A DNA stretch of 64,000 bases, from contig BJOX01000086.1 of the NCBI GenBank assembly GCA_009731375.1, forward strand, positions 862,387 to 926,386, in the 5' to 3' direction. Origin of the DNA: Paulinella micropora. Its lineage: Eukaryota; Cercozoa; Imbricatea; Euglyphida. Of this stretch, positions 49,175 through 60,422 are shown one piece after another (positions within the stretch are counted from its first letter, which is position 1; every line of letters begins with the position of its first letter). The translations under genes and the position numbers were made by a program. Under the pieces are notes generated by a model, which was not told where the DNA came from, made no database searches, and saw nothing but the letters and a program-made list of their open reading frames with translations.

Positions 49175-50119
49175 CTAAGTTGTCCAATGTCCGCTGCCAC
49201 CGGTCGCCGAAAATGTCTGGTGGGGGTCGCCACCCGCCACCCGAGTCCCGGCAAGCCTCCGAAGGCCCGCCACCAACGGCCTCGATCCTACGATCCGATC
49301 GCCACGGGCGCCCAGATCAACACCTATAGGAGAGGACACACTCGCACACAAGAAAACACAAAGAAAAACAAAACACAAAACATCGGTGAAACACCTGCGA
49401 TCATTCCGATATTCCGGAATGATGACCGTGAATTTGTTCAATAGATACATGAACTGATCACGAGGTAATGGTTTGGTGAGTAGATCACCGATTTGTTTCT
49501 TAGTACTGACTTTAATAAACTTTATCTCACCATCTCTCTGTGAATGATGTATGAAATGTAGTTCGAGAGGTATATGTTTGGTGCGTGGTCCGGATAATCC
49601 CCGTTCGCCTGCGAGAATTGTTTGGGTATTATCCTCAAATAATTCAACCGGACCTTTTTGCGGAATTCCGAGTTCCTGTCTAATATGACCTACAGCTAGA
49701 CCCTCTCTAATACATTCTGCTGCTGCAAATATTTCAGCATCATTCGAACTAAGGGCTATCCTACTCTGTCTCTTAGAAAGCCAACCTATAGGATCCGCTC
49801 CCCATAGAATTACGTATCCAGTACGTGACTTTCCGGTCTTATTGCAAACCTTATGGGCCGCATCAGGCCATAACGTGACTTTTGGATAGGATTGACCCTC
49901 TTGCGAGGATTTAGGCCCGTGAAATGCTAAACCGCGAAATGAGCCGATTAAATACCGCACTATCCATCCTAAGATTGCATAAGTGAATCCCTTATCTATG
50001 GTCTGCATAACACTAGCTGCATTGAGCGCCTGTTCTATATCCGGCCTAGTCATCTTAGCTAAATAAAGAAGACTACCAACTATGCTAGCTATAGCGAACT
50101 TAACGCAACGCTGCATCAT
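49175..50119 (-). CDS. Copia RT end and RNase H
   Basis: GSLLYLAKMTRPDIEQALNA is the conserved start of the copia connection; VTLWPDAAHKVC (Asp), RIALSSNDAEIFAAAECIRE (Glu) and VELFEDNTQTILAGE (Asp) are the RNase H acidic residues, followed by TKHIPLELHFIHH and the usual TKPLPRDQF tail. An unusual C-terminal extension follows (RIVGSRPLVAGLRRLAGTRV). In frame except for a short overlap with the preceding RT frame. Confidence 0.9.
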   Translation of the reverse strand: MMQRCVKFAIASIVGSLLYLAKMTRPDIEQALNAASVMQTIDKGFTYAILGWIVRYLIGSFRGLAFHGPKSSQEGQSYPKVTLWPDAAHKVCNKTGKSRTGYVILWGADPIGWLSKRQSRIALSSNDAEIFAAAECIREGLAVGHIRQELGIPQKGPVELFEDNTQTILAGERGLSGPRTKHIPLELHFIHHSQRDGEIKFIKVSTKKQIGDLLTKPLPRDQFMYLLNKFTVIIPEYRNDRRCFTDVLCFVFLCVFLCASVSSPIGVDLGARGDRIVGSRPLVAGLRRLAGTRVAGGDPHQTFSATGGSGHWTT

Positions 50120-51126
50120 CGGACATAGCTAAGGGCAACTGATCTAGTGCAGGGGTGCTTACGGGGCGGGACTTACCATACCCAAACTCCCTTAACACCT
50201 GTAACTGGTACTTACGTTGATGAAGGACAATTCGTCCTCCTTCCTGTACTATTTCAATCCCTTTGAACTCCCTTGCAACTCCAAGCCGTTTTAGGGGGAA
50301 ATGCTTCTCCAAAGCACTTGCAGAATCTTCATACGCGTTCATGCTAGGCGCCGTAAAGATTAAGTCATCTACATGAAAAATCCCCACTATTGCTTCTCTT
50401 ATGGGCTTCTCATTCTCAACAAACATACAGAGGTCTGAGTCTAAAAGCCTAAAACCAAGCTCCTTTAACTTCGGGGCTAATATCTCATACCATCTACGGC
50501 CTGCTTGTGGCGCGCCATACAAAGCACCATCACTACGCAAAATCATCTCCCCTCATGCCCTCTCTGTCTAACACATCAGGAGCATATGCAAACACAGGGT
50601 CATGCATTCGCGCATTTAGGTAGGCATTCTTAAAGTCAACACCATACAGCTTATGGCCATGCCAAGCAGCAAGCTTTGCAAGCATTAGCAGTGAGCGATG
50701 CGAGGCACAAGGAACAAACAACTGGTCAGGGTTAAAACTAACTCCTGGCTCTAATATGTCTCCCCTCAAAGCTAGTCTAGACTTAACAAACTTCCTATTG
50801 TTCTCGTTTATCTTCACTTTATGAACCCATGTGAGCCTAACTATCTTGCTAACTCCGGCCTTTTTGGCTTCACTATAGTTAACCCAAGTGTATGTCTTAA
50901 AGTCTTTAAGGGACTGTATCTCCTTCTTCATGCCTTCTTGCAAATCTTTCGCTGTCATACCCTGCTCTGCTATCTCTTTCGGCACACGAATGTTAAGATA
51001 AAGCAAAAGCTCATTCAGCTCATTCATGCATCTTTCATGACATAACATAGCACTCTCCAACTCTCCGGCAGGCAATACGGACTCTCCCTCACTTACCCTG
51101 TACTTGCTGATCTCTGAATCTAGCAT
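50100..51126 (-). pseudogene. Copia reverse transcriptase
   Basis: 51126-50533 has the N-terminus (DFKTYTWVNYSEAKKAGVSK, VRLTWVHKVKINENNRKFVK) and motif A LYGVDFKNAYLNARMHDPVF. 50546-50100 has LYGAPQAGRRWYEILAPKLK (motif B) and IVGIFHVDDLIFTAPS (motif C, VDD as usual in copia). One frameshift near 50540. Confidence 0.9.
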
Positions 51127-51189
51127 CTTCTCTAGTTTGTCTTCAAACTGTACAAAGTGAGATGGCTTAGGTTGCTTTCAAACTTTTAA

Positions 51190-51980
51190 CCTGTCTTTTG
51201 GGGCACATTTCTGCTTCACTATTCCTATGCGTACTTTGCTCTCCCATCCTTCTCCGTAAGTCTTCTCTGCCCGCTCCTCTCCCCACTCTCTTGCAGGGAC
51301 TCTCACTCTCACTCCCTCTAGTTCTTGAACCTCAACTACCTTTCGTTCTCGTTTTAGTTCAGTATGCGGTCGTGATTGTGGTTGTTGTGCTTGTCGTCTT
51401 GCTCTCTTTCCTTCGTGAACTATGTTAGCTTCTGTGATCTTATCACTTTGCTCCCATGTTCTTCCTTTACTAGGCTGCTCACTCTCTTCATATGCTCTTC
51501 TCTCGTGTTGTGTCTGTGGATCAGATGCATCTGTGAGTGCGTGTGCGTGTCCTAGTCCTGTGTTGGTTGTCTGTGGGGTTGTGTCGGTGGGACGGGGTGC
51601 AGCTGTCGATGTTGTGTCGATGTCCTGTGTAGAGAAGCTATCTTGTGTTGGTGTGTGTTTGTGATCTAAGCTGTCTCCCCCTGTGTCCCCTCCCTACTCC
51701 CCCTGCTCTTGATGACTGTCTGACTGACTAACATCATCGACATGGTCATACGAGTCGTCATCGTCATGAGTCTGTGTCGTGTCCTTTTGTGTGTGGGTGG
51801 TGGTGGAGGTTGTGGTGTGTGTCTGTTCGACATCGACATCCTTACTCTCACTCTCCCCCTCAGCTACATCCTCATCCCACTCTACTGTCCTATCTGGGTG
51901 TGCTTCATTACCTATCACGTACGGATTAAACCGCACGTTTCTAACTCCTGCTATCACCTTCCTACCGTCCCACACTCTGT
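51190..51980 (-). pseudogene. Copia linker between integrase and RT
   Basis: Low-complexity Thr/Ser/Asp-rich frames (51996-51694) with short repeats; the normal hinge between integrase and RT. Confidence 0.4.
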
Positions 51981-52898
51981 CTAACTCCCTAAACAAGTCA
52001 TACCTACTAGCATGACCTTCTTTCCTCTAAACTGCCCTTTTCTACCTTTACCTGTGTACATAACTCCCATGCATCCTATTGGTCTGAGGTGGGTTAGGAA
52101 ACGTTTTCTGCCTAAACGCTGCTCATATGGGGAAATCCCTTTTCTTGGCCCATGAGTGGCGGGCAAGATACTGTGGAGAGTGGTGGCAGAATGCTCCATT
52201 TCTGCCCAAAATGAAATGGGCAGATGGGCATGATACCGCATAGCCCTTGCGGCTCCTGCCGTTATATCATTAGCTTTCTCAGCTATGGGGTTTCCATCCT
52301 TGTCCCCCGTTGCTGAGGTCTTCCATATAAACTGCCTCGGCTTCCACCACTCTATCACTTCTTTCGGGATGTCAAACTCCTGATCACACCTTATTTCTCT
52401 AACTCTATTTCCTGTCTGTCTCTCGTAAAATGCTACCGCCTGCTTAATGCAGTCAATACATTCGTTCTTATGCGAAAGATAATAATCTTTAATAAACAAC
52501 GAGTAATCATCCGTAACCGAAAATTTATGTCTCTTCCCATGTATTGAACGTGCTGACCACGTCCCGGTGTCTATGTGCACAACTACTCCTGGCTTACTAG
52601 CTCTCTCTATCCTATTGACCCTAAACCTAGGCAACTGCTTCGCCTTACCTATCATGCAGGCTTCACAGTACTCTACTTTCTTCTCGTCTCCTACTAGCTT
52701 TATGCCTAATGCATTCGCCAAAGCTCTCATCTTCTTAACGCTATAGTGTCCACAAGCATGGTGGAACAATTCTATATCTGCCTTCCTGATTGAACCTGGC
52801 TTGCGGGGATAAGACGCATACAGCGTTACCTCCCCCGTTTTGCCTTCTGACTGTCTACACTCGTCTCTCTCTCTCTTGGGGTTTCCCTCCCCTTTCAC
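51981..52898 (-). CDS. Copia integrase
   Basis: 305 codons. HHCC module: LFHHACGHYSVKKMRALANA, then VEYCEACMIGKAKQ. Core: VVHIDTGTWSARSIHGKRHK (first Asp), VREIRCDQEFDIPKEVIEWW (second Asp), and KDGNPIAEKANDITAGAAR (Glu). Then the GKR-type C-terminus LRPIGCMGVMYTGKGRKGQF. All catalytic residues are present. Confidence 0.95.
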   Translation of the reverse strand: MKGEGNPKRERDECRQSEGKTGEVTLYASYPRKPGSIRKADIELFHHACGHYSVKKMRALANALGIKLVGDEKKVEYCEACMIGKAKQLPRFRVNRIERASKPGVVVHIDTGTWSARSIHGKRHKFSVTDDYSLFIKDYYLSHKNECIDCIKQAVAFYERQTGNRVREIRCDQEFDIPKEVIEWWKPRQFIWKTSATGDKDGNPIAEKANDITAGAARAMRYHAHLPISFWAEMEHSATTLHSILPATHGPRKGISPYEQRLGRKRFLTHLRPIGCMGVMYTGKGRKGQFRGKKVMLVGMTCLGS

Positions 52899-52910
52899 CC
52901 CACTACCTCT

Positions 52911-53907
52911 CTACTTTGGCGGCTTGTGTGGAGGCTCGAAACGGTCGTTGATGTCTAATGGAGTGTCAAACTCGTCATCCCACCTGTAAAGGAGGGTTGA
53001 CATGAGCCTGCCTCTTAATAGCATGTCTCTCTCCTCAATCTTTACGGGGTGTTTTAAAATAAGTAACTGTCCATTCTGATGAACGACAGACCGATGATGG
53101 ATGTGATCCATCCTGCCGGTGGACGCAATATTCACGGGTAACCTAGTGTCAAGTAGCATAGGCCTTGACACCGTAACCGGTTTACCGTGTCCGTTGATGC
53201 GTGTTACCCTTGCTGTCCCCTCCTGCCCAATCTCGCACTCTCTGTTACCTGTTACTAGCTTAATAGTGGGTACTGACTTGATGTCATGTAATATTTCGGG
53301 ATTGCAGGCTATGTCCCTAGAAGACCCACTGTCCTGAACTATAGATGGGGAAGGTGGGCGATTTGGTTAGATGGGGAAGGTGGGCTGACAGATAGATCAA
53401 GTAAAGGGTACTCTGGGTCCTGATTTTTAGCGTGATATCCGCAGTATTCCCTGAAAACCATACGCGAAGCTTGCACGGAATTAGGCCCTTTCTTATCATG
53501 TTCAAGCGAAATCTGACAAGGGGTATTCCTTTTGTTTTTCCCGTGACACTTCAGAGAACGGGGCCTCTCTCGGCTATAGCTAGCTGACTGAGTGGAGGGG
53601 TTGAGGTGTCAGACGCTTGATGCCTTGGGGGTGCTTTGGTATGTTTGTGGCCTGAGGTTTTAGTAGTTCTGTTTAATGAGGGTAGAGGGGCTAAACTGGG
53701 GTTAGGACTCCTAACTCTCTTACGTTCTGCCTGTGGGGAACGAACACCTGGCTCGGTCTGGGGTTCCCCAGACTCGACGTTCTCCCTTTGGGCCCCACTT
53801 TGTTGAACACCTGGCACAGACTGGGGTTCCCCAGCCTCGGCATTCCCTCTCCCTGATCTTTCAGGCTCCTCTTCGTCGTCATTTTCTTCTGACTCACTTC
53901 CCCCCAT
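52911..53907 (-). pseudogene. Copia protease region
   Basis: 53505-53317 and 53171-52911 are the pieces between gag and integrase; PMLLDTRLPVNIASTGRMDH and LKHPVKIEERDMLLRGR fit the end of a copia protease, but the DSG motif lies in a broken part near 53330 (VQDSGSSRDIA-like frame). 53907-53551 is a Pro/Ser/Glu-rich gag tail. At least two frameshifts. Confidence 0.55.
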
Positions 53908-54049
53908 AATAATGAGTAATGCGTCTTCGTCTGACTATTCTTTTTCTTCTTCTTCCTCCTCTCTCAGTAGAGCTATATCCTTCTTAGGCTTGTTCTTCTT
54001 GTTGTGTGTGTTTCCCTTTCTCTTGCCCTTCTCTTGCATGAGTTTATCA

Positions 54050-55180
54050 TCTCTCTCTTGGTTTTGCTTCTTGGCCTTGGTGTCCGGGCAATACTTCTTC
54101 GTATGACCTTTCTTGTCACGCGAAACACGTAACTTTCAGCTACCACTCCTCCTTCTTCTTAAGCTTTCTGTACTTGCCCTTACCCCCATCCCCTTCATCT
54201 TGATGATCATCTAGCATGAGGTTTGTCTCCTTCTTCAGCTGCCTCGTGCTCTTGTTCACTCTCTCTCTCTCTCTCTCTCTTCTCTTCTTCCTTCCACTTG
54301 TCCTTTCTCCACAATGCCCATGTGTCTCTCACACTATCGACTAAGTCGTCAAATTTGGGTCTTAGGTTAGGTGGTAGGTTGTAGTGAAGTGCTTTGAAAC
54401 TCTCTCCATATGCGGGGTGTCTTGCGAGCTTCGCAAGCAGGCTTCTTATAAGGTCATCCTCATCAAATGGGTGTGTTCTATGACTCTCAACCTCTCCTTT
54501 CATGGCGATGTAGTCATTTAACCATGCATCCACATTCTGTCCGGGTTTGGGGTACTCGAAAATTCGTGCTTTGATATTTTTGCTGACTCCGGAGATTGAA
54601 CCGAACTTTGCCCTAACTGCCTCTATTAGTTCTATCGGTCCTTTCACTGTTTTAGTGCGCAGATATCGAACAACAACAGGGTGAGAAAACGCAACAGACA
54701 GAATGAGTTGTAAAGTTCGCATGCGTTCATAATGCTTCGTCTCCTTCTGTATGCCTCTTACTCTCAATGTGTGAGGCCTCGTTTGGACTGTTTTCTTTTC
54801 TCTCGCTTCAGTCTCTTAGCTCTCTTATCTTTTCACTGCTTCTTCTGTTCTTCTGACATCCTTGCCCAATCTTTCGGTTTGTCTTCTGCGGTTGTCTTGC
54901 TTTCATCTTTCTTCGTTATGGGTCTCTGTCTACCGCTGTCTGACTGGCTTCCTTCATCTTCTGGGTCGGAGTCAGGGGTGTCCTCTGACTCTGGCTCTTC
55001 TGGCAACTCCCTTTCCTCTACTTCCATTGCTTTCGCAGGATCGTAGGGATATTTAATCTTAGCATAAGCTGGGTCTTGGAACGCCAGCGCTACGCACTCC
55101 CCATGCCAGGCACTGATGCTATTGGCATAGTTCTCTATCTTGTAAGGGAAGTCGGAATAGTTCCGCGTGGTACAGTGCAT
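54050..55180 (-). pseudogene. Copia gag
   Basis: 55180-54833 is the N-terminus (SISAWHGECVALAFQDPAYA), then an acidic stretch. 54767-54207 is the capsid-like core (LQLILSVAFSHPVVVRYLRT, AKFGSISGVSKNIKARIFEY, VDAWLNDYIAMKGEVESHRT), matching the UBN2-type gag layout. A degenerate zinc knuckle, DKKGHTKKYCPDTK, lies near 54090 without its first two Cys. Frameshifts between parts. Confidence 0.8.
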
Positions 55181-55247
55181 CCAACTGCGGGATGTACTCT
55201 TGCTTTAAACCCATAGTCTTCTCGGTTCCAAGGCTCAGAGTCATGAC

Positions 55248-55625
55248 CTTTGAGAGACTCGCAATCGGGAACCTTTACCGACCCCTTTCAGGATCATCAC
55301 TCCGGGCTACTCTAGCAAGACTGTCTCGCAGTAAGGAAACGCACTTCAAGTTAATAACTAGTACTGAGTAGTATAAGTAAGAGAACTGAACTAACCGCGG
55401 GAGAATCTGCCACGTCACACAGCCTCCGAAGCTGCTACGTCACAAAACTGACTAACTTAGATGACCAAGTTACTTAGTTATAATTATGACTGGTAAATCA
55501 TGTGATGTATTAAGGGAGTCCTCACAGTTAACATTGGCATTATTGACGGTCCCGGGCCGTCCAATTGACAAATTGACTGATGATCCACGTAACGGTGATT
55601 AAAATTGAAATAACTATGACCAACG
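55248..55625 (-). repeat. Copia LTR (5' LTR in element sense)
   Basis: Starts ctttgagagactcgca and ends ctatgaccaacg. On minus the next bases are GTCATGACTCTGAGCC, a possible tRNA primer site. Confidence 0.9.
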
Positions 55626-55699
55626 AAATAGAAGTGTAAACTTGAAGTAAGTTTAACACAATATTAATGTTTCGGTCCGGTACGGTAGTCATTCCGATA
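55626..55699. repeat. Repeat X, copy 2, right part, with target duplication aaata
   Basis: aaatagaagtgtaaacttga to tagtcattccgata matches the last part of X copy 1 (31088-31177). The first five bases are the right target duplication. Confidence 0.85.
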
Positions 55700-56160
55700 C
55701 ACTGCGATATTATTAATAATATGATGATAAAAATTTGTAATTATATTCAAAAAATCCGACTACTATTAGAACTAGTATTAATATTATTATATTAATAATA
55801 TGATGGAGCCGCGACCGCCCTTAGTATTAATATTAATATCATCCGCCTTCCCACCGCCTTATTCCAGGTATATATCTACCAGTCAATTGAAGTTTGATAT
55901 GCACGTATTTTCTTTTTTACAGGTGTTTGCGTAAAATGATTGTATTAATAGAACAGAAAGTGTGACTTGAGCAGGAAAAAGTCAAGAAAAAAAGTAAGTA
56001 TGCTCAAAGCCTTGTGTTAACAGCACTCTTATTGCTTTGACGCCATAACGTATAATACAATAATTATATATTTTTTTAAAAGAGTGCACACCATGCAACC
56101 ACTAAAAAAGTTCGACTGCTGACGTTTCGAAAAAGTTTGCACCTTTGATTGGTAAGAAAC
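55700..56160. other. AT-rich spacer before BUD13
   Basis: 460 bp with two related AT-rich pieces (attattaataatatgatg near 55708 and 55787). No gene. It contains the 3' flank of BUD13. Confidence 0.5.
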
Positions 56161-58369
56161 TTACATGTCTGCTGTAGACCATGCGTGCCCAATGTCCTTG
56201 AGTGATTGCCTTTCGCTTTTCCACAAGAACAAGGATTTTTCCCATCCATTGCTTCGATCTTTGCCATCCCATCGATATCCTGGTTTGATACCAAAACGGT
56301 TCGGCCAAGAGTCACCTTCATAGTATGGTCGGACGTGGTCCTTCCTAACCAGCTTGAGACGTGGCTCGGCGCGTTTCTCGTCATCGAATGTGTTCTCAGC
56401 AGGTCGCTTTCTGTTGGAAGAACTATCTTCATCTTGCGTCTCCGAATTCTCCTTCTCCTTCTTTTTCTTCTTCTTATCCTTCTTATCCTTCTTTTCTTTC
56501 TTACCCTTCTTTTTCTTCTCCTTTCTTTTCTTTTGCTTGCCAGCCATTTGCTCCAAGGGATCCAACTCATCCTCTTGTTCCTCCTCCACATATTGATATT
56601 CTTCAGCCAGGCGCTCGGCCCGTTTTCTCCTGGCGATTGCCTCCGCCATGGGGTCACCAAACCGCACTTCCTCTTGTCTCTCGCGATCTAAAGCCGCGTC
56701 ATCGCCGAATCTGGCGAAAGGAGCAGCGCCCTCTTCTTCTACACGCGACTGCATATTTTGCATCTCGCGAGCCTGGGCCAGTCCACCTTTCCAAGGCATG
56801 GGCTTCTCTGCCTCCGCCTCCTCCTTTTCTTTCTTACGCTGTTTGATTTCCTCTGCAGTCAAGCGTTTGCCTGTGATCTTATCTCTCACAACAGTGGATG
56901 TAGCAGTAGCACCATCCTTCTCTGCAACCTCCTTGTAGAGCTTCATCTGCTTGGCATGGGCGGCCCGTGCTTCCGACGCAAAGTCGTCCCCAGTCCTGAG
57001 CCCAGTTTTGTGCGAAGTTTTGTTGGAAGAAGAAGAAGAAGAAGAAGAAGAAGAAGAAGAAGAAGAAGAAGAAGAAGGAGAAGAAGAAGAAGAAGTTCCG
57101 TTGCTTTCGCGCTTGACTCTTGTCCCGCTATCTTTTGATGGTCGCGGTGGTGAAAGATCGGAATCTGAGCCATCACCAATTTTCTTTTTTCTAGGTTGCC
57201 GCACTGATGAAAGATCGGAATCGGATTTTTCGTCTCTGTCTCTTGGCCTAAAACACATTTCATGGCTCATGAAGGGTTTCCTGCACTTTAGCCACTTACT
57301 GCTTGCGCCGAACTGGCGACAAATCCGAATCACTAAACGGAAGACAGTCAAAGTTTGAGTTCACAATGAAGAAATCATACTACCTGTCTGCTCGCCGATC
57401 CTTCCGTGGAGGGGAGAGGTCCGAGTCATCGGATCGACTATGAGTACAAGGCACTTGGTTAAAATTCATAATGAGACGCCGCTACCGCCCAGATCGGACT
57501 GGTGCACCGGACGTGCCCTTTTCTTCCTCCTTGAAGAACAGTCCATGTCAATAACAAGCTGTAGCGCGCAACAAGGCGTGGACCTCATCATACGAATCAT
57601 GACGGCGGCGAGTAACGTCCAGATCCGAATCTTCATCTACGAAAAAAAAAATGCAGAGCAAGGGTAGAGCTTAGGTGTTTGTTTTCTGCTGTTGTACACA
57701 ACAAATGCCCCCCTTCCCGCCTCCCCCCCCCCCCCCCTTTCCCCCCCCCCCCCCCCCCCCCCCNNNNNNNNNNTCCCCCCCCCCCCCCCCCCATCCTTTC
57801 CCTCCTCCACCTCACTCCCCCATGTGGTTGCGTGAGATGGAAGGGAATGGTTCGACTTGCTACTACCATCGGAATCGTGACGGCGGCATGGGGGACTCTG
57901 ATCGGAATCCGAGGCCGCCCTTGACAGAAAAATGCTCACGTGAAGTAAAAGCAGGACAAAAAGCTTTTTCCTAACTTCCATACCTTTTCTCTTCCTTGAC
58001 TAGTTTGACTTCACCCCAACCGCTTCCATCGTCTCTTGAAATGGGAAGGTAGGTGTCGGCGACAACGTCGTCATCTTCCTCTTTCACTTCAATAGGCACG
58101 CTTTCCTGAAAGCAAAGTTCCAAGTGAACTAAATGCGGCCTTGGTTCATACCATGACAGGAACCACTTTGGCCTCGCCAGCTTTCTTGAGACTGGACCAG
58201 TGGATTTCGTCATCGATGATTTGCAATCCACCTGCTGCCGCTTTCTGCTTCTTTTTCTTTTTTGTTTTCTTAGACTTGTACTGCGCAGTAAGTTATCTGT
58301 GCGCAATAGTCCAAGAAGCAAAAGAAGCGTACCTTGGCGAGGTAAGAGGCGCCCCCTTCCGACTTCATT
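56161..58369 (-). CDS. BUD13: BUD13 homologue, pre-mRNA splicing factor (RES complex)
   Basis: Exons in transcript order: 58369-58334, 58280-58152, 58105-57984, 57919-57867, 57636-57594, 57437-57384, 57332-57300, 57247-56161. The sum is 1557 nt, 518 aa, with no internal stop. Introns are 53, 46, 64, 230, 156, 51 and 52 nt, all GT..AG. The protein starts MKSEGGASYLAK, then a Lys-rich patch and GGLQIIDDEIHW, as in BUD13. The middle has repeated HDSD / SDSDLSPPR units, then a poly-Ser run. The C-terminal domain has TGLRTGDDFASE, KPMPWKGGLAQ and NRFGIKPGYRWDGKDRSNGW, ending WSTADM. In yeast and animals Bud13 binds Snu17 and Pml1 in the RES complex of the activated spliceosome. The SDSD..PPR repeats are spread one per small exon. 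This looks like a working host gene. Confidence 0.95.
57025..57095 (-). repeat. (GAA)n coding microsatellite, poly-Ser in BUD13
   Basis: About 20 trinucleotides give a Ser run of about 20 between the SDSD repeats and the conserved C-terminal region. The frame is kept. Confidence 0.9.
57720..57792. other. Poly-C with 10-base gap in BUD13 intron 4
   Basis: C runs on both sides of N 57764-57773; entirely inside an intron, so the protein is not affected. Confidence 0.9.
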
Positions 58370-58439
58370 GGTGCTGCTGTACAAGACTGCGAGGTTTTTC
58401 AAAAATGCGTTCCCTGCTGATCTAACATAAACAAATTAA

Positions 58440-58554
58440 CGACTGTGGTACTCTTGCGAATCGAAAAAGTGACCACACGACAAAACGTGGCAGTGGAAGG
58501 TGGTAGCGGTAGCACTAGCAATAGTAGTATTAGAAGCAGATTCATGGGGATACT
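58440..58554. other. Upstream of BUD13, no gene seen
   Basis: The 5' flank of BUD13 is only about 185 bp from its ATG to the microsatellite at 58555. The promoter must lie here or in the repeat. Confidence 0.5.
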
Positions 58555-58903
<349 letters not shown>

Positions 58904-58907
<4 letters not shown>

Positions 58908-59003
58908 TCCTGCCAAGTGCTGAGCCAAAAGGCCATGTGCATCCAGTCCTCCATTCCATAAGGAAAGTCTCCACACCAATCGGTGGAATAAAGGAAGTGA
59001 CGG
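58904..59003 (-). repeat. Dispersed repeat R, copy 1, with (ATT)n tail on minus
   Basis: The 100-bp sequence from gtgtatctcctgccaagtgc to gaagtgacgg recurs at 61108-61210 with one difference. On minus it could encode FLMEWRTGCTWPFGSALGRR and ends in a (TAT)n tail, as at the 3' end of a non-LTR retrotransposon. Confidence 0.7.
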
Positions 59004-59047
59004 NNNNNNNNNNNNNNNNNNNNNNNNNNNNNNNNNNNNNNNNNNNN
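59004..59047. other. Assembly gap
   Basis: 44 N. Confidence 1.
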
Positions 59048-59090
<43 letters not shown>

Positions 59091-59222
59091 GTGTGCTTCT
59101 GTCAATGGCTGATGCATTTCTGCACCTGCGCCTCCATCGTCTCACCCGTGAGGGGAGTACGAAGAATTGACGATAAGCTCTAATGACACCCCCGCAAGGG
59201 CAGTTCCAACACTTCCAGACGG
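59048..59222 (-). repeat. Second tailed repeat unit
   Basis: (AAT)n then gtgtgcttctgtcaatggct and onward to a gap. On minus it reads as coding-like sequence ending in cacactattattatt. Confidence 0.5.
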
Positions 59223-60206
59223 NNNNNNNNNNNNNNNNNNNNNNNNNNNNNNNNNNNNNNNNNNNNNNNNNNNNNNNNNNNNNNNNNNNNNNNNNNNNNN
59301 NNNNNNNNNNNNNNNNNNNNNNNNNNNNNNNNNNNNNNNNNNNNNNNNNNNNNNNNNNNNNNNNNNNNNNNNNNNNNNNNNNNNNNNNNNNNNNNNNNNN
59401 NNNNNNNNNNNNNNNNNNNNNNNNNNNNNNNNNNNNNNNNNNNNNNNNNNNNNNNNNNNNNNNNNNNNNNNNNNNNNNNNNNNNNNNNNNNNNNNNNNNN
59501 NNNNNNNNNNNNNNNNNNNNNNNNNNNNNNNNNNNNNNNNNNNNNNNNNNNNNNNNNNNNNNNNNNNNNNNNNNNNNNNNNNNNNNNNNNNNNNNNNNNN
59601 NNNNNNNNNNNNNNNNNNNNNNNNNNNNNNNNNNNNNNNNNNNNNNNNNNNNNNNNNNNNNNNNNNNNNNNNNNNNNNNNNNNNNNNNNNNNNNNNNNNN
59701 NNNNNNNNNNNNNNNNNNNNNNNNNNNNNNNNNNNNNNNNNNNNNNNNNNNNNNNNNNNNNNNNNNNNNNNNNNNNNNNNNNNNNNNNNNNNNNNNNNNN
59801 NNNNNNNNNNNNNNNNNNNNNNNNNNNNNNNNNNNNNNNNNNNNNNNNNNNNNNNNNNNNNNNNNNNNNNNNNNNNNNNNNNNNNNNNNNNNNNNNNNNN
59901 NNNNNNNNNNNNNNNNNNNNNNNNNNNNNNNNNNNNNNNNNNNNNNNNNNNNNNNNNNNNNNNNNNNNNNNNNNNNNNNNNNNNNNNNNNNNNNNNNNNN
60001 NNNNNNNNNNNNNNNNNNNNNNNNNNNNNNNNNNNNNNNNNNNNNNNNNNNNNNNNNNNNNNNNNNNNNNNNNNNNNNNNNNNNNNNNNNNNNNNNNNNN
60101 NNNNNNNNNNNNNNNNNNNNNNNNNNNNNNNNNNNNNNNNNNNNNNNNNNNNNNNNNNNNNNNNNNNNNNNNNNNNNNNNNNNNNNNNNNNNNNNNNNNN
60201 NNNNNN
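59223..60206. other. Assembly gap
   Basis: 984 N; frames reported across it are meaningless. Confidence 1.
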
Positions 60207-60422
60207 CGATGATAATAATAATACACACTTGCTAAACAGAGTTCCAGCCCAATGGCCTCAAGGCGTTAAACTGTGACGCCAACTCATAACCCTTTGGTGG
60301 TAGATGCTGGGGAGGAGGGTCGTTGCGCGCGTAAAAGATCTTAAACTCCGCATATGCTGGTTGATAGCCCAGGACCCAGCAGACACCAGATTGTTATGGG
60401 TGGGGTTTCGAGGCAGCTCTAG
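60207..60422 (-). repeat. Third tailed repeat unit
   Basis: cgatgataataataatacac, then 190 bp of unique-looking sequence; on minus it ends gtgtattattattatc. Candidate 3' end of a non-LTR element. Confidence 0.45.

Larger units (their letters stand above)
48643..55625 (-). mobile_element. Ty1/copia-like element nested in repeat X
   Basis: Two LTRs (350 and 378 bp) in the same orientation enclose, on minus, gag, protease region, integrase, RT and RNase H; integrase before RT is the copia order. The insertion has a clean 5-bp duplication. LTR divergence and frame breaks show that it is not very recent. Confidence 0.95.

Noticed and set aside
48066-55699. Repeat X as part of the DIRS elements
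   Set aside because: It lies left of DIRS-1 but right of DIRS-2 relative to the same coding orientation, so it is not a constant part of them.
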